From: Symbiodinium natans
Lineage: Eukaryota > Sar > Dinophyceae > Suessiales > Symbiodiniaceae
NCBI GenBank assembly: GCA_905221605.1
Contig: CAJNDS010001768.1
Span: 124,001 to 188,000 of the forward strand
Reading direction: 5' to 3'
Length of the DNA: 64,000 bases
Part shown: positions 1 through 12,700 of the stretch, one piece after another
How the letters are laid out: each line of letters begins with the position of its first letter
Numbering within the stretch: the stretch's first letter is position 1
Notes under the pieces: generated by a model
Database searches by the model: none
Told to the model about the DNA's origin: nothing
Seen by the model: the letters and a program-made list of their open reading frames with translations, nothing else
Made by a program: the position numbers and the translations under genes

Positions 1-517
1 TAGCAACAACATCCACAAGTTCACCTTGCACATAGCTGCTGTCGCCGTCATCCTCGTGCCTGCCCCATGTCACAACAGAACCGTCTCCACGAATTGCAGC
101 AAACGCCAGAGATGAGGCAACAATCTGCTGCACGTTGCGAAGCTCATCTTGCACAGCACTGCTGTCACCGCCGCACTCTGGATCGCCCCAGGTGTTCACA
201 GACCCATCGTCCAGAATTGCCGCAAAAGCTGAGCCACAGCTGGCGATGCTGACGACTGCGGCACGGCCGGTGAATGCTGCCGCCGGGACCTCCCCGCCGT
301 AATCCTTACGACCCCATGCCACAACAGACCCATCGCCCTTGATAGCAGCAAAAGCATAAAACGAAGCTTGGAGAGCTGTCATATTTGACACATCAACCTT
401 CGAGGCAACGCCACTTTGCACTGACTGCTGCATCAAAGAAGACAGGACCTTTCCCTGCACTCGCTTGTTCAATGTATTGTCAAGTACCAGCTCAGCATGC
501 GGCCAACGTTTCTCAGG
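1..517 (-). CDS. RCC1-like repeat protein, partial
   Basis: Open on the minus strand from an in-frame TGA at 518-520 to the left edge, so the 3' part is missing. It encodes three tandem repeats of about 50 residues, each with a core like FAAIKGDGSVVAWG, FAAILDDGSVNTWG or FAAIRGDGSVVTWG followed by a G-D-S-S linker. That is the blade pattern of RCC1-type beta-propellers, which are very abundant in dinoflagellates. Candidate ATGs lie at 433 (MQQSVQSG) and 382 (MTALQASF). The frame stays protein-like upstream to 517, so this is probably an internal exon or the upstream start is spliced. The function of the propeller cannot be told from sequence. Confidence 0.8.
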
Positions 518-519
518 TC

Positions 520-1238
520 AGTCCAAAGCGTTTGGCTGCCTCTTACATCAAATCCTTACAAGCCATGCCTTTTCAAGACAGGTGCATCCACGCATGAGGC
601 TGCAGCTGCCAGCGCACAATCGCAGACCGAGGATGAAGAAGATGCGCAAGGATCCTCAGGCATTTCGGTCAAACGCAGGTCAGCCCAGAGCGTTTCCTAG
701 GGCTCCGAAGTTCTCCGGTCAAAAGGGCTCCGAAGAACTCCTTCAAGTACTCGCCGTTCTCCAACGCCCCTTGCTGCCGCCATCGTCTCCGCACGGCAAG
801 CAGAACGACAAACTCGGCGCTCAATTTAGCACAAATTCACAATAGTGGTTGATGTTGTAGTTCCAGTGGTGTTCTTATCAACGAGGTCCGAAAGCGAACC
901 TGGCAAGAACCACCCATGAACGGTGAGACAGAAGGAGACTAATTTAGACAAGGGCTCCAGCTCTTGCGCTCCGACCTGTTGCGGAAGTCACCGTCGCGCC
1001 TGCAGGGTCAAGACAGCTCCAAACGGTGCAACTCTACAAAAACAAACACTTCAACCCCCGAGCCTGAGCGGCATGGTGCATCTGCTGGCGCTACTTCTTT
1101 CGAGCCTAAAACCGTCATGCGGATATATTACTTACGAGCAAGTTTTGCCCGGCTATAATTATTCTAAACATTCCTCGCGTCCAGGGGGCACGCAACGCGG
1201 AAAGATGTGGAAAGTCTCAGGGAACAAAAGCCAGGAGA
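520..1238. other. Unique sequence, no gene recognised
   Basis: Non-repetitive DNA upstream of the RCC1-like exon. Several short frames are open on both strands, but none has a recognisable motif. It may hold the upstream intron and exons of the RCC1-like gene. Confidence 0.4.
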
Positions 1239-1500
1239 GGTGGAAGCGGTGGAGGGGTCCTGGCGGTGGCGGGGGTCCTGGCCGGAGGGGTGGAGGGGTG
1301 GTGGGGTGGTGGAGGGGTGTGGAGGGGTGTGAAGGGGTGTGAAGGGGTGTGAAGGGGTGTGGAGGGGTGGAGGGGTGGAGGGGTGGAGGGGTTGGAGGGG
1401 TGGAGGGGTGGAGGGGTGGAGGGGTGGAGGGGTGGAGGGGTGGAGGGGTGGAGCTGGAGGGCTGGAGGGTGGAGGGCAGTGGAGCAGTGGAGGGGTGCAG
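1239..1500. repeat. GGAGGGGTG minisatellite
   Basis: About 260 bp of tandem 9-bp units GGAGGGGTG, with a block of 10-bp variants GAAGGGGTGT near 1325-1360. The plus strand is almost pure G/T/A with runs of four G, so it could form G-quadruplexes. All six frames are open because of the repeat; no gene is called. Confidence 0.9.
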
Positions 1501-1917
1501 GCAACTGTCTTTTAAATACACAAGTTAAACAGCACTTTTATACTACCTCCGTGGCTCCGGGGGCCTGGCCGCCCTCCACTTATTTAAAAAACTACACCGT
1601 ATCAGTAAGTTTAGGGCTTGAGGCCATTTCGGGTTTATAGGGTTTAGTTGGTACCTATTATAAGGCCTACGCTCGCAGGGAATACTTAGGCTTGTGCCTT
1701 TGGGACCTTATGCGAGTAAATTCTAAACACCCCGCCCCCAACCATCACCTGAAGGACACACAAACACCCTAAACTCTAAACCCTAAACCCTAAAGCCTGA
1801 ATCCTGAACCCTAAACCCTGAACCCTGAACCCAACAACACAATGGAGCATAACTCCTGATCAAACAAAGCCTGATCCCTAAGCCCTACAGCCCTGCGGAT
1901 GACAACAGGGAGCATGC

Positions 1918-1963
1918 CCTCCTTAACGTCACGCCCGTCCTTGAGCCTTGAGACCCCAAGAAC
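1918..1963 (-). CDS. Candidate exon (VLGVSRLKDGRDVKE)
   Basis: A GTACAG acceptor is followed by 15 open codons and a GC donor (G then GCATGC). CCCTAAA-type tracts lie left and TTTAGGG-type tracts right. It lies downstream of the nucleotidyltransferase exons on the same strand and could belong to that gene, but no diagnostic motif proves it. Confidence 0.3.
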
Positions 1964-3303
1964 CTGTACGTTTTGGTTTAGGGTGTCTGGTTTCGGGTTT
2001 AGGGTTTCGAGTGGTTTAGGGTTCCGAAACCCGAAACCCACAGGGTCGTCAAAACCTGGAGGGATCCGGCCCAGGTGCCCCAGAAGGGGAGCTTGAGGTC
2101 ACCAATGGCCTTTCGTGGGCGTTGATAGGATCTAGGGACTAAGGTAAAACCCTAAACCCTAAACCCTAAAACCCTCACAGCCTAAACCCTAAACACTAAA
2201 CCGCAGACCCTACGGGAATTTTTGGGTTTAGGCCTGGTAGGGTTTCGGAGGGGTTGAGGGGTTTCTATGGGAGCTTGAGGGGCTTTGTTTCGGAGCGCAA
2301 GGGGGCTGCCGTAGCGCTCTAGGGGTTTAGGGGGGGTTCGTATCAGGCGTTGGGGGGACTGGGTAGGGGCACCCATGAGTAAAGAGAGTCCCACGTTCAG
2401 GATTCGGGTCTTGGGCTTCCTTGCCTCACAACTGCTCACATGAACAAACCCCACAAGCCCAGGGAGGACTCCGGGGGTTCTCGGTGGGCATCCTGCCCTG
2501 GGGTTTTGGGTTTAGGGTTTAGGGTTTAGGGTTTAGGGTATAGTACTGGGTTTGGGGTTTAGGGTTTGGGGTTTAGGGTTTGGGGTATAGGGCATAGGGT
2601 TTAGGGATGCCAATCCTGAACACTACCTCCGAAGCCCCAGACGTCTGAACCACCGGGCCGCTACACCCCAACACCCCTAAACCCCAGAACCCTTTAAGCG
2701 CTTTAGGGTTTAGGGTGTACTTCTTGGGGTTCAGGTGCATCGTCTTGTTTAGGGTCTAGGGTTTGCTTTTTAGGGTTTAGGGTGTTTTGGGGGGTTTATA
2801 AAGGTTTAGGGTATATCCCAATTCCCTATCATTCCCTCATGGTCCCCCAGCGTGCTGCACGAACCGCCCGAAGCTGAATCCGCCTTTCTCCTTGAGGGGT
2901 TGGAAGTCTGGGCTTTTGTTGGGGTTTACGGTTTAGCTTTTCTGGCGCTCGTTTCGGGCTTATAGGCTTGAAGGTTTAGGGACTTGCACCGAGAGTAGCC
3001 CTGCAACTGAACAGATGACTGCATACCCCATAGATTAACCTTAGATTCCTCTAAGAATCGGCTTCCCCAAAGCAATCACCGAGAGTTTCTGGTCCCCATA
3101 CCGTCTTACCTTTCTTGGAGACTAAGTGACCCTTGGATTTGTTGAGGACTAAACTCACCCCCAAAATGGTCTAAGGTTTAGCGTTGCATCACCAGGGAAG
3201 ATGTTCCCAACCAAAACCCAAAAACACAAACCCTAAACCCTAAACCCTAAACCCGAAACCCTAAACCCTAAACCCTAAACCCTAAACCCCAGTTACCTGC
3301 AGC

Positions 3304-3330
3304 CTCCACCGGCCTCTTCACCGTAAACTC
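3304..3330 (-). CDS. Candidate micro-exon (EFTVKRPVE)
   Basis: Twenty-seven nt between a TTCGAG acceptor and a GC donor, phase 0 at both ends. This is consistent with following the last nucleotidyltransferase exon (3724-3768, also phase 0). Too short to be convincing alone. Confidence 0.2.
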
Positions 3331-3446
3331 CTCGAACCCGAAGGCTCCAAAATCCTTAAACGCCCCCCTGAACCCCGTAAACGCATCAACCCCATAGCCT
3401 TACACCCTGTAGACCCAAAACCCGCACATAACCCTATAAGCCCTTG

Positions 3447-3541
3447 GCTGCTGAGTTCATAAGCCCCCAAAAAGTGCACACTTTCAGTTCTATAGGGGAT
3501 TATGGTATCCCAAAACGTGTAAAGTGTACTCACTCAGCAGC
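3447..3541. mobile_element. MITE-like element, family GCTGCTGAGT, copy 1
   Basis: About 95 bp bounded by inverted GCTGCTGAGT / ACTCAGCAGC. Internal AAGTGCACACTTT and AAAGTGTACTC arms extend the hairpin. A second copy with the same interior is at 13230-13330. It has no coding capacity. Confidence 0.75.
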
Positions 3542-3723
3542 TGAGACCCCGATAGAGCCCCAGAAACCCCGAGACCCCGAAAAAATCTCAACCCCAGGAT
3601 CCGTAAACCCTAGACCCCTAAAGCCAAAAAGACCCGAAACCCCTAAACCCTAAACCCGAAAGCCCTAAACCCTAAACCCTAAACCCTAAACCCGAAACCC
3701 CGGGCTCCGTCACGTTCGTGAGC

Positions 3724-6700
3724 GAAGAAGAGCGCAAGAGAAGCCCTGAATTGAACTCTGGGATTCGCCTGGGCGACGCGTGGGGGTTTTCAAAAGGGAA
3801 GGGGTTTAGGGTTTAGGGTTAGGGTTTAGGGTTTAGGGTTTAGGGTGTAGGGTGTAGGGTTTAGGGTTTAGGGCTTAGGGCTTAGGGTTTAGCATCTCAT
3901 GAAAAGCTGCAGGCGGGGTGCTTTAGGGTTTGGGGCCCTAGGGTAGGGAGCCTAAGGTCTATGGTTTGAGTGAACTTTATGTTTTCATAATGTTATGAGA
4001 TTCTGTATCCTAAACCCTAAGCCCTAAACCATGTGTCTCCGAGGCCTGGATGTTCGACTCGTATACAGTGACTGTACCTGGAGGCTCTAATGTAGCTTCC
4101 TCTTCGGTTTTTGGGTTTAGGGTTTAGTTCTAGGGGATTCTAGTTCTAGTATACCACCCCACAAAAGGTACTACATAGGAGCCTGTATAGCCTGAGAGGT
4201 GGCCTGAAGAGTCACGTGCGCGCCGACATAGGCATGCCGCGATCAGACAGGCGGCGGTCGAACCAACGTAGCGCCTTGGGCTCTGCGTATGGTCGTGGCC
4301 CAGCCGTAGAACACTGGCAAGTGCTTTCTTCCTTCAGAAAGGATGCACCAGTATGCGTAAGCCAGTGGAAGACTTGAAAGTGAAGACATCTCGGCGCAGC
4401 ACGGTTGCGACCACGCCCAGTGGTCAGGCAGTAAGCCCTCAACCCTAAAACCCTAAACCGTACTTGTCGGGGTTTACATAAGGCCGCAGGGAGCGGTGTG
4501 GGGGCGGTAAAGGGACCCTTATACACCCTTGAATACCCTGCAAAACTTCTTTACCCTATAAACCCCAAGGGCCCACACTTCAGAACCCTTTAAAGAAGAT
4601 AAGGGACCGAATTAGGGGACAATGTAGCTTCCCTTAGACACCCAGGGCTCAAGAAAGGGCTAACTCAGGGCGACTTGGGCCGACTTTGAAGGCACAATCC
4701 TTCGCACCCAAACCAAAACTCCTCCCAAAGCCCTAAATCCCGATAAACCCCATATAACCCCATCATCATCATGGAATCCCTGAACCCTTAACCCTAAATC
4801 CCTATAAACCCTATAAACCCGAGAAAGGCCATATAAAAACCCTATGACAACACTGTAAACCCTATTAACCCTATAAACCCTGTAAGCAAAACAAACCCAA
4901 AAAAACCTGTAAACCCTACAAACCCTGTAAACACTACAAACCCTAAATCCTATAAACCCTATAAACCCTATAAACCTTGTAAACCCTCTAGACCCTGTAA
5001 ACCCTATAACACCCCGTAAACCCTATCAACCATGTAAACCCTATAAACACTACAAACCAAAAACCCTCCAAACCCTACAAACAAACCCGAAAACCCGAAC
5101 CCTGAAGCCCAAACACCCTAAAGCCTTAAAACCCTAAACCATGAAACCACGAAACCCTAAAAACCTACACCTAACCCTAAAACCCTAAAACCCTAAACCC
5201 TAACCCTAAACCCCAAAACCCCTCGACCCTAAACCCTAAAACCTTAACCCCAAACCCTAAAGCCTAGCCCTAAACCGTAAACCCTAACCCCTAAAACCCT
5301 GAACCCTAGCCCTAAAACCTAAACCCTAAACCCTATAAACCCTAAACCCTAAACCCTGAACCCTGAACCCTGAACCCTCAAGCCAAGACTTCACTGAGGT
5401 GCTTCCATGCCTGAGGCTCCAGGATGTAGAACAAGGGCGACACCTCGTGGCGCAAGGCTTCGAAGACACGAGAGGGTTTAGGGTTTAGGGTTTAGGGTTT
5501 AGGGTTTAGGGTTTAGGGTTTAGGGTTTAGGGTTTAGGGATTGGGGTTTAAGGCTTAGGTTTTAGGGTTTAGGGTTTCGGGGGGGCCGGGGGGGCCGGGG
5601 GGGGGGGGGGGGGGGTTGGGTTTAGGCTGTAGGAGTTTAGGGGTTGAGGGTTTATAGGTTTGGAGGTTTAGGGTGTTTGGGGGGTTTACTGGTTAGGGGG
5701 GGGGGGGGGTTCTGGAGTCGGGGGGTTTGGGGTTCAGGGATAATCCTCAAGCAAAGTGTGGCGGGGAGGGGGGGGTGGGGGGGGGAGGGGTGCGGGGGGT
5801 TAGGTTTAGGTGCTTACAGGGTTGGGAGGTTTGGAGATATCGGGATTCTCTTAGTCGAACTTAAGCAATAGTGTCTGAGACAAAGTCAGTGTTGAGAATA
5901 GGGGGAATGGAAGGGGTGGGGTGCATAAAGGATGTGGCCTTCAGCCCTAAAACCTACTAAACCCTAAACCCTAAACCCTAAACCCTAAACCCTAAACCCT
6001 AAACCCCAAACCCTAAACCCTAAACCCAAGGGGGCTTAGAGGGCCCAGAGGGCTTAGAGGGCTTCTAAGTTTAGGCTTCGCAGGCCGGGAGAAATGGCAG
6101 ACTCTCTGCTGCTGCCTTGCTCTATTTGAAGCCGGTTCTGAACCAAACATCACTGTACTTAGGGTTTAGGGTTTAGGGTTTAGGGTTTAGGGTTTGGGGT
6201 TTGGGGTTTAGGGTTTAGGATAACTGTACTTATAACCCACTTATTAGCCCCTTACGTGCCCTAATGGCTATAAGTACAGTTGTAAGTACAGTTACACTTG
6301 GTTAAGAAGCACCGTGACAGGTTGTCGGACCGTGCTGCGGCCGCCAAACCCGAGCCCGTAACTCTAAACTTTCTAGACTCCTATACCCTAGGTTGCCCAG
6401 TAACCTAGGGATGAAAAAGGGTGCCCTTTTTTGCTTAAAGGGGTTTATAAGGGAACCTAAACCTACCAAAAAGGGAATAAGGGTACTACTGGGCATCCTA
6501 GTACAAGAGCGTGCTCTGGACGTCACACATATTCCGCAGTCACCGCGAGGCGGCGATCGCATGATGGCCCCATATCATCCACAAACTGCCTAAGATTCGA
6601 AGGGGTTTAGGGTTTAGGGTTTAGGGCAAAGCACGCAAAGCCCTAACGCTCCAAGTCTCCATGTCCCACTCTGGAGAACACTTCGACTTAGACACCAACA

Positions 6701-9700
6701 GCTGGCTACATGGGGGGGTTTACCAAACATTTGGGACCGCGCGTCTATATTGACTCACCCTAGATACCCATATTATGGGTGCATGCCTAAACCCTATAAA
6801 CCCAAAAAATGCCCTAAACCCTAAACTGCCCTAAACCCCCTGAGCCCCTCAAAACCCCTAAACCCTCAAACCCACATGGATCCCCGAAACCCCGACTCCG
6901 AAGCGCCTAACCCCATAAACCCTAAACCCTGAACTGAAACCCTGAACCCCCTAAACCCTAAACCCTAAACCCTAAACCCTAAACCCTAAACCCTAAACCC
7001 TAAACCCTAAACCTAAACCCTAAACCCTAAACCCTAAACCCTAAACCCTCCCAAGCCCCGACCCCTGAGCTGCGGGCGAACGGAAAATCGGAGCCGCGGC
7101 TCCCAGCAGCGGGCTTCTCGACGAAGGTCACGACCTGCACTTGGTTTAGGGTTTAGGGTTTAGGGTTTAGGGTGTAGGGTGTAGGGTGTAGGGTTTAGGG
7201 TTTACCTGGGTCGCCGAACCCGTGGTTTGTTCTTGGTTGTGTTGGATCCGCACGTAGCTGAAGGACATGGGCCTTGTTGCCCAACTCACGCCCATCAATC
7301 CTTAAAAGTCCCATAAGCGAGGCAATACTCACGCCCGTTATTGTCAACCTCCTCACCCACGCCTTGGGGATCACTCGAAAGCCTTTACCCTATAAACCCC
7401 TAATTCAAGGGTGTACTTGGTCGGTCCAGCAGTAGCCTTTAAGCGCTTCGGATTTTAGGGTCTGGGCGGTTAAACAGGCCTTGTTTTGGGCTTAGGCAAC
7501 CTTCAAACTTATAAACTCTGCGGTGCTAAGCCCTAAGCCCTAAACCCCTAAACCCTACACCCCTAAATCCTACAAAACCTGAACAGGTATATAGCCCAAC
7601 CATACTAAACCCTAAACCCTCAACCCCAAACCCTAAGCCCTCAACCCTAACCCCCCAAGGTCCAGCCTTGCTGGTCTGAACATCAACCTCGCACATGCCC
7701 CGCTCCGACGGGTTGTCCACGTCCCTGCGCCTCGAAACTGCGAATGGACTCCCCTTGCGGTTTGAGCTTAAGATAGCCAACTTTGAAGAGCTTATGCATT
7801 GCAACGGCTTCCCAGACCCAAGAGTAAGCTAGGAATCAAAATCGGAATCAAAAGGGTACGCTTTTTTTGGTTCAAAGGGGAACCTAAACCCTTCACCAAG
7901 GGAATAAGGGCCTACTCCGGGTCCTGGGAATGAACTCCCCTTGCGGTTTTGAGCTCAGGGCCTAGGATGCACTCTGGTGACCCTAAACCCCAAACCCCAA
8001 ACCCTAAACCCCAAACCCCAAACCCTAAATCTTGAACCCGGGGAGTCCCATGAATTCGAGGGCTTGAAGATACGTCTGCTTTTTGTTGGGTTCAGGGTTT
8101 AGGGTTCAGGGTTTACGGTGCAGGGTTTGAGGTGGAGGGTTTAGTGTTTAGGGAGGGGAAATTGAGGGGGAAAACCATGAAACCGTTAACCCTAATTCAA
8201 GGGCATACTCTGTGGGGTCTGGAAGTAGGGTTTTGGGGTTTCGGGTTTGACCATGGCTTACGCTTCACCGCTAAGGCCGGGGTTGAGGCAACAAGGTTTA
8301 GGGACATCTACCACCATGGGGCTGGTTCTCGTAGGTTTAAGATGAGACGGTACCGGTGCTTCGAAAAACCCATATCAAAAACCTTAAACGCCAAGCACGG
8401 GGCGCCCGGCGCTTGAACACTGAACGCACCCTTAACCCCTAAAACTGCTGCGTTTAGGGTTTAGGGTTAAGGGTTTAGGGTTTAGGGTTTAGGGTTTAGG
8501 GTTTAGGGTTTAGAGAACAATTCTTGGGCCTTGCTGTAGAAGGTGTTGGGGTGATTTGGGGTTTGGGGTTTAGGGCAGGACGCCCTGGCTTACCCCCCAA
8601 CTCCGTGAACCCCAACAGATGGAGTTTGGGGCTTGCAGGGTTTAGAGTTTAGGGTTTAGGGTTCAGGGTTTAGGGTTGCGGGATTCGGGTTGCAAGGTTA
8701 GGTTTGGGGGGAGGGGGCGGGGGGGGGGGGGGACGGAACCCTAAGCCTTATACCTTCAACCCTGAACTACACGCTTTTAGGGTTTAGGGTTTAGGGTTTA
8801 GGGTTTAGGGTTTCAGTCTTAGGCACCTGTGCCCTCCGGAAGGCACCCTGCGAGCTGAACACGGGGCTTTTACTTTGGACCCTCAAGGTGGTGGTTTTGG
8901 AGTTTGGGGTTTGGGGTTTAGGGTTTAGGGTTTGGGGTTCAGGGTTTAGGGTATCATCTGGTGGCTTAAGGGACAAAGAAGGAGTATGTTAAGGGGGAAT
9001 TCTAAAACCCGAAACTCCCAACCCCCAAACCCACACCGGCCACTCTGCAGCCATTGTGGCCCATAGTAGAGCATCAGAGAGCCACCCTTGTAGAAGTGGA
9101 AGTCTAAAATCCTCCATTTCTTTTGTTGCCCAGAGTTTAGGGTTAAGGGTTTAAGGGTTTAAGGGTTTAGTTTAGAGGTTCAGGGTTTAGGGTTTGTGCG
9201 GGTTGTAGGGGGCTTTGGGGAGCATCGCACAGAACCCGAGAGCGCCTGACACACACGGAGTCACGGAATCTAGCGAACAATGGCAGGATGCCATGTGGGC
9301 CCCAAACCCTAAACCCTAAACCCTAAACCCTAAACCCTAAACCCTAAACCCTAAACCCTAAACTCAACAGCCTAAAGCCTGAACTGAAATCTCAAGATGC
9401 AAGGCCGCAACTTGACTGTGAGCCCACCTACGACAAAAGGCATGAGTACCTAGACTCAAGGGTAACCTAAGGGTCCATGTACCCGGGTTTAGGGTTTGGG
9501 GTTTAGGGTTTAGGGTTTAGGGTTTAGGGTTTAGGGTTTAGGGTTTAGGGTTTAGGGCTACAATTAACCCTCACGGTCCATGTACCTGAATAGGGAGTAC
9601 TTGGTCGTAATAAAGTGCTGCCTATATAGGGACTTTGGGGCCCAAGTATGCAATCATGCGGTACATGGTGCAGGGGTATCCTAGGTTTCAGAAGGGTACT

Positions 9701-12700
9701 CTTTTTTTGTTTCAAGGGGCTTTTTCGGGACCCTAAACCCTAAAAAAGGGCCTACTCCGGGACCTGGGTACAGTGCACTAAAAGACTGTTGATGTGTGTG
9801 TGGGTGCTCCAAATTCGAAACCCCGATCTTCTGCCTGTCCTCTGCAAGTCAAAATCCTTGAAAAACAGCGTGTCGCCGGCGAAGACGATGACATCCCGAC
9901 CTATTCTAATCGCTTTGTAACGAGGCTGTACAGTACCTGAAGCCCAAACCCAAAACCCTAAAACTCTAAGATCCTAAAACCCTAGAATCCTTAACCCTAC
10001 ACCCAAAACCAAAAAGCCCAAACCCTAAGCCCAAGACACTCCAACCTTCGGGAAGGTGGAGCTTTTTGGTCGCAGCCCAACGGACTTAACCTCCACACCC
10101 AAAGGCTTGAACCCTGAACCCTAAACCCTCAACCCTAAACCCTAAACCCTAGCCCTAAACCCTAAACTCTAAACACTAATCCGTTTTGGGTCTGAAGCCC
10201 CCTTCTTTCTCACATCTCCCATCCTCGGACAGAGTGGGAAGAGGAGGAGGTTTCCACATGTCGTTCTGGCTTGGGCTCTGGGTCTTCATTAGGGTTTCGG
10301 GTTGAGGGTTTTGGATTGATGGTTTAGGGTTTAGGGTTGGCTTGGGCTCTTGGTCTTCAGTGATTAGGGTTTCGGGTTGAGGGTTTAGGGTCGATGGTTT
10401 AGGGTCCAGGGTTGAGGGTTTCAGGCCCTGGGTGTTCACTTGGAAGCTCTTTTGACTCAGTAAGTCAGTACGTCTACCTAGTACCCGCAAGACAGACCCC
10501 TTTGTCGTCCAGCAACTTCTTTCTCCTGCTTTTGCTACTTCAACCTGCTTTTGCGCCACTTCAACCCTGAACCCTAAACCCTAAACCCTGAACCCTAAGC
10601 CCTAAGCCCTAAGCCCTAAGCCCTAAGCCCTAAACCCTAAACCCTAAACTTCACTCTGAACTCAGGGTTTCGAGCCAAGGTCTGATCTGAGGTCGATGCT
10701 TTCGATGGCGCCCAGCACCCTTGGCTGGGTGACCCCTAATCCCTAAACCCTAAACCCTAAGCCCTAAACCCTAAACCCTAGCCTGCACCCACCCTGCACC
10801 CTGCACCCCAAGCCGCAGCTCCGGTAGTGTATCCCTAAACCCTAAACCCCAAGCCCCTGAACCCTAAACCCTATGATGAACCAGTACCCCAGTACCACAG
10901 CACAGGCTTGACTATTAAAAAGAAAACACGGCCACATCACAAGTAGCTATGAAGAGATTCTGCCTTGCAATGGTTTCCTAGACCCAATTGAGTAACCTAG
11001 GAAGAAAACAGGGTGCCCCCTGTTTGGCCTGAAAGGGCTTCTCAGGGAGAACCTAAGCCCTAAAAAAAGGGAACTTGCGCAAGCCAGGCCTCGGCCTGTG
11101 TTGTTTTGGCAACGGAGGAGTTTAGGCTCTATGAGGCTGTGCTGTAGGCTTCCATGGCGCGTAGTGCAGTTCGTCTCAGCTGCATGTGCCTTTCGGGGAC
11201 GTGAAGCCTCTTAATGTGTGCACGTGACAGGTGGAAAGGAACATGTCAGCAAGAAAGAGAAAGACACGAGCTTACGAAGACACCCCACTTGAACCCTGTA
11301 CTGGAGCGAGGAACCAGCAAACCCTATCCAACCGTGCACCTGCTGAATGAATGGCTGTAGACAAGATTCTGGGATCGGGTGTTGCTTGAAGAGATCAGGT
11401 CTTGCAATTCGTGGAGTTGGGTTTAGGGATTGTAGGGCGCAGGTGAACAGAACTAAAGGCTGCATCGTAAGCGAAAGCTTGCATTGGGGTCCAACACCTC
11501 AACACGGGGCGGGGGGAAGGAAAGGTCGACAGAAATGACTTTCGGCATATGAATGACAGATAGTCTACTCCAGCCTACTGCAGCCCTAAAGCCCCCAGCA
11601 ACAAACAGTACTCCGACACCCAATCCCTCAAGCCCTCAAGCCCTAAAACTCTAACGCCCTCAAGCCCTCAAGACCTCAAGCCCTGAAACTCTATCGCCCT
11701 AAAGCCCTAAGCCTTAGACCCTAAACCCTAAAGCCACAAGGAGCAAACCCAGCCCCTATGCGCCAAGACCTAAGCCCAAGAGTAAGCTAGAAAACAACAG
11801 GGCACCCTTTTTTGGATCAAAATCAAACATAAGGGAGCCTAAACCTAGAGTGACAGGCGACTAAGGGCCTACTCTGGGTCCCAGTTGCCCTAACCCTAAA
11901 CCCTGAACCCTGAACCCTAAACCCTAAACCCTGAAGCTCTGAAGCTCTGGCGTCCAAACACCCCCCCCCCCCCCCCCCCCCCCCCCCACCCCCCCCAAGC
12001 TCTGGCAGCCAAAGCAACTGCTGCGCCCGACGCAATCCGAGCTCCACGTCCCGGAGAACCTGGGTTTAGGGTTTAGGGTTTGGGGCTTAGGGTTTGGGAT
12101 TTAGGCTTTGGGGTTTGGGGATTAGGGTTCAGGGTTTAGGGGTTAGGGGTTAGGGCTTAGGGTTTGGGGTTTAGGGTTAGGGTTTAGGGTTTGGGGTTTA
12201 GGGTTTGGGGTTTGGGCTTTAAGGTTTAGGGTTTAGGGTTGGTTAGGGTTTAGGGTCTAGGGTTTGGGGTTGCGGGTTTAGGGTTTGGGGTTTAGGGTTT
12301 GGGGCTTAGGGATAAGGGCTCAACCTTATGAGCCCTACTAACTCTGTAGATCCTACCTGTAGCCAAACAAACTACGCTCTAAAGTGGATATACAGGGAAA
12401 CCATAGACAAGGAGCCCTAAACATGTAGGTTGTTGGGCTACAGGTTAAGCCCCGCAACCCGAAAACCCCAAACCCTGCGACATTTGCTTCCAGGCCTGAC
12501 ATATCCTCAAGTACCTCCGACGTCTGGGGTCCTCTTATGACCTCTTGGGTTTAGGGTTTAGGGCTTAGGGTTTAATTAGGGTTTAGGGTTTAGGGCTTAG
12601 GGTTTGGGGTTTAGCCCTAGGTTTAAGGCTCTAAGCGGTGGCCTAAGTATCCCGGACCTCCAAGTCGTTTTTTGAAGGTCATTACCTTAACGACAGGCCC

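Noticed and set aside
6079..6157. Open frames on both strands (AGRNGRLSAAALLYLKP on plus; MFGSEPASNRARQQQ on minus)
   Set aside because: Lies in the intron between exons 11 and 12, which join well without it; neither strand has a family motif.
8052..8100. Exon-like frame TYLQALEFMGLPGFKI with good acceptor and donor
   Set aside because: It would fall between nucleotidyltransferase exons 9 and 10, which join perfectly in phase and in family order without it. It serves as a warning that isolated islands can look coding by chance.
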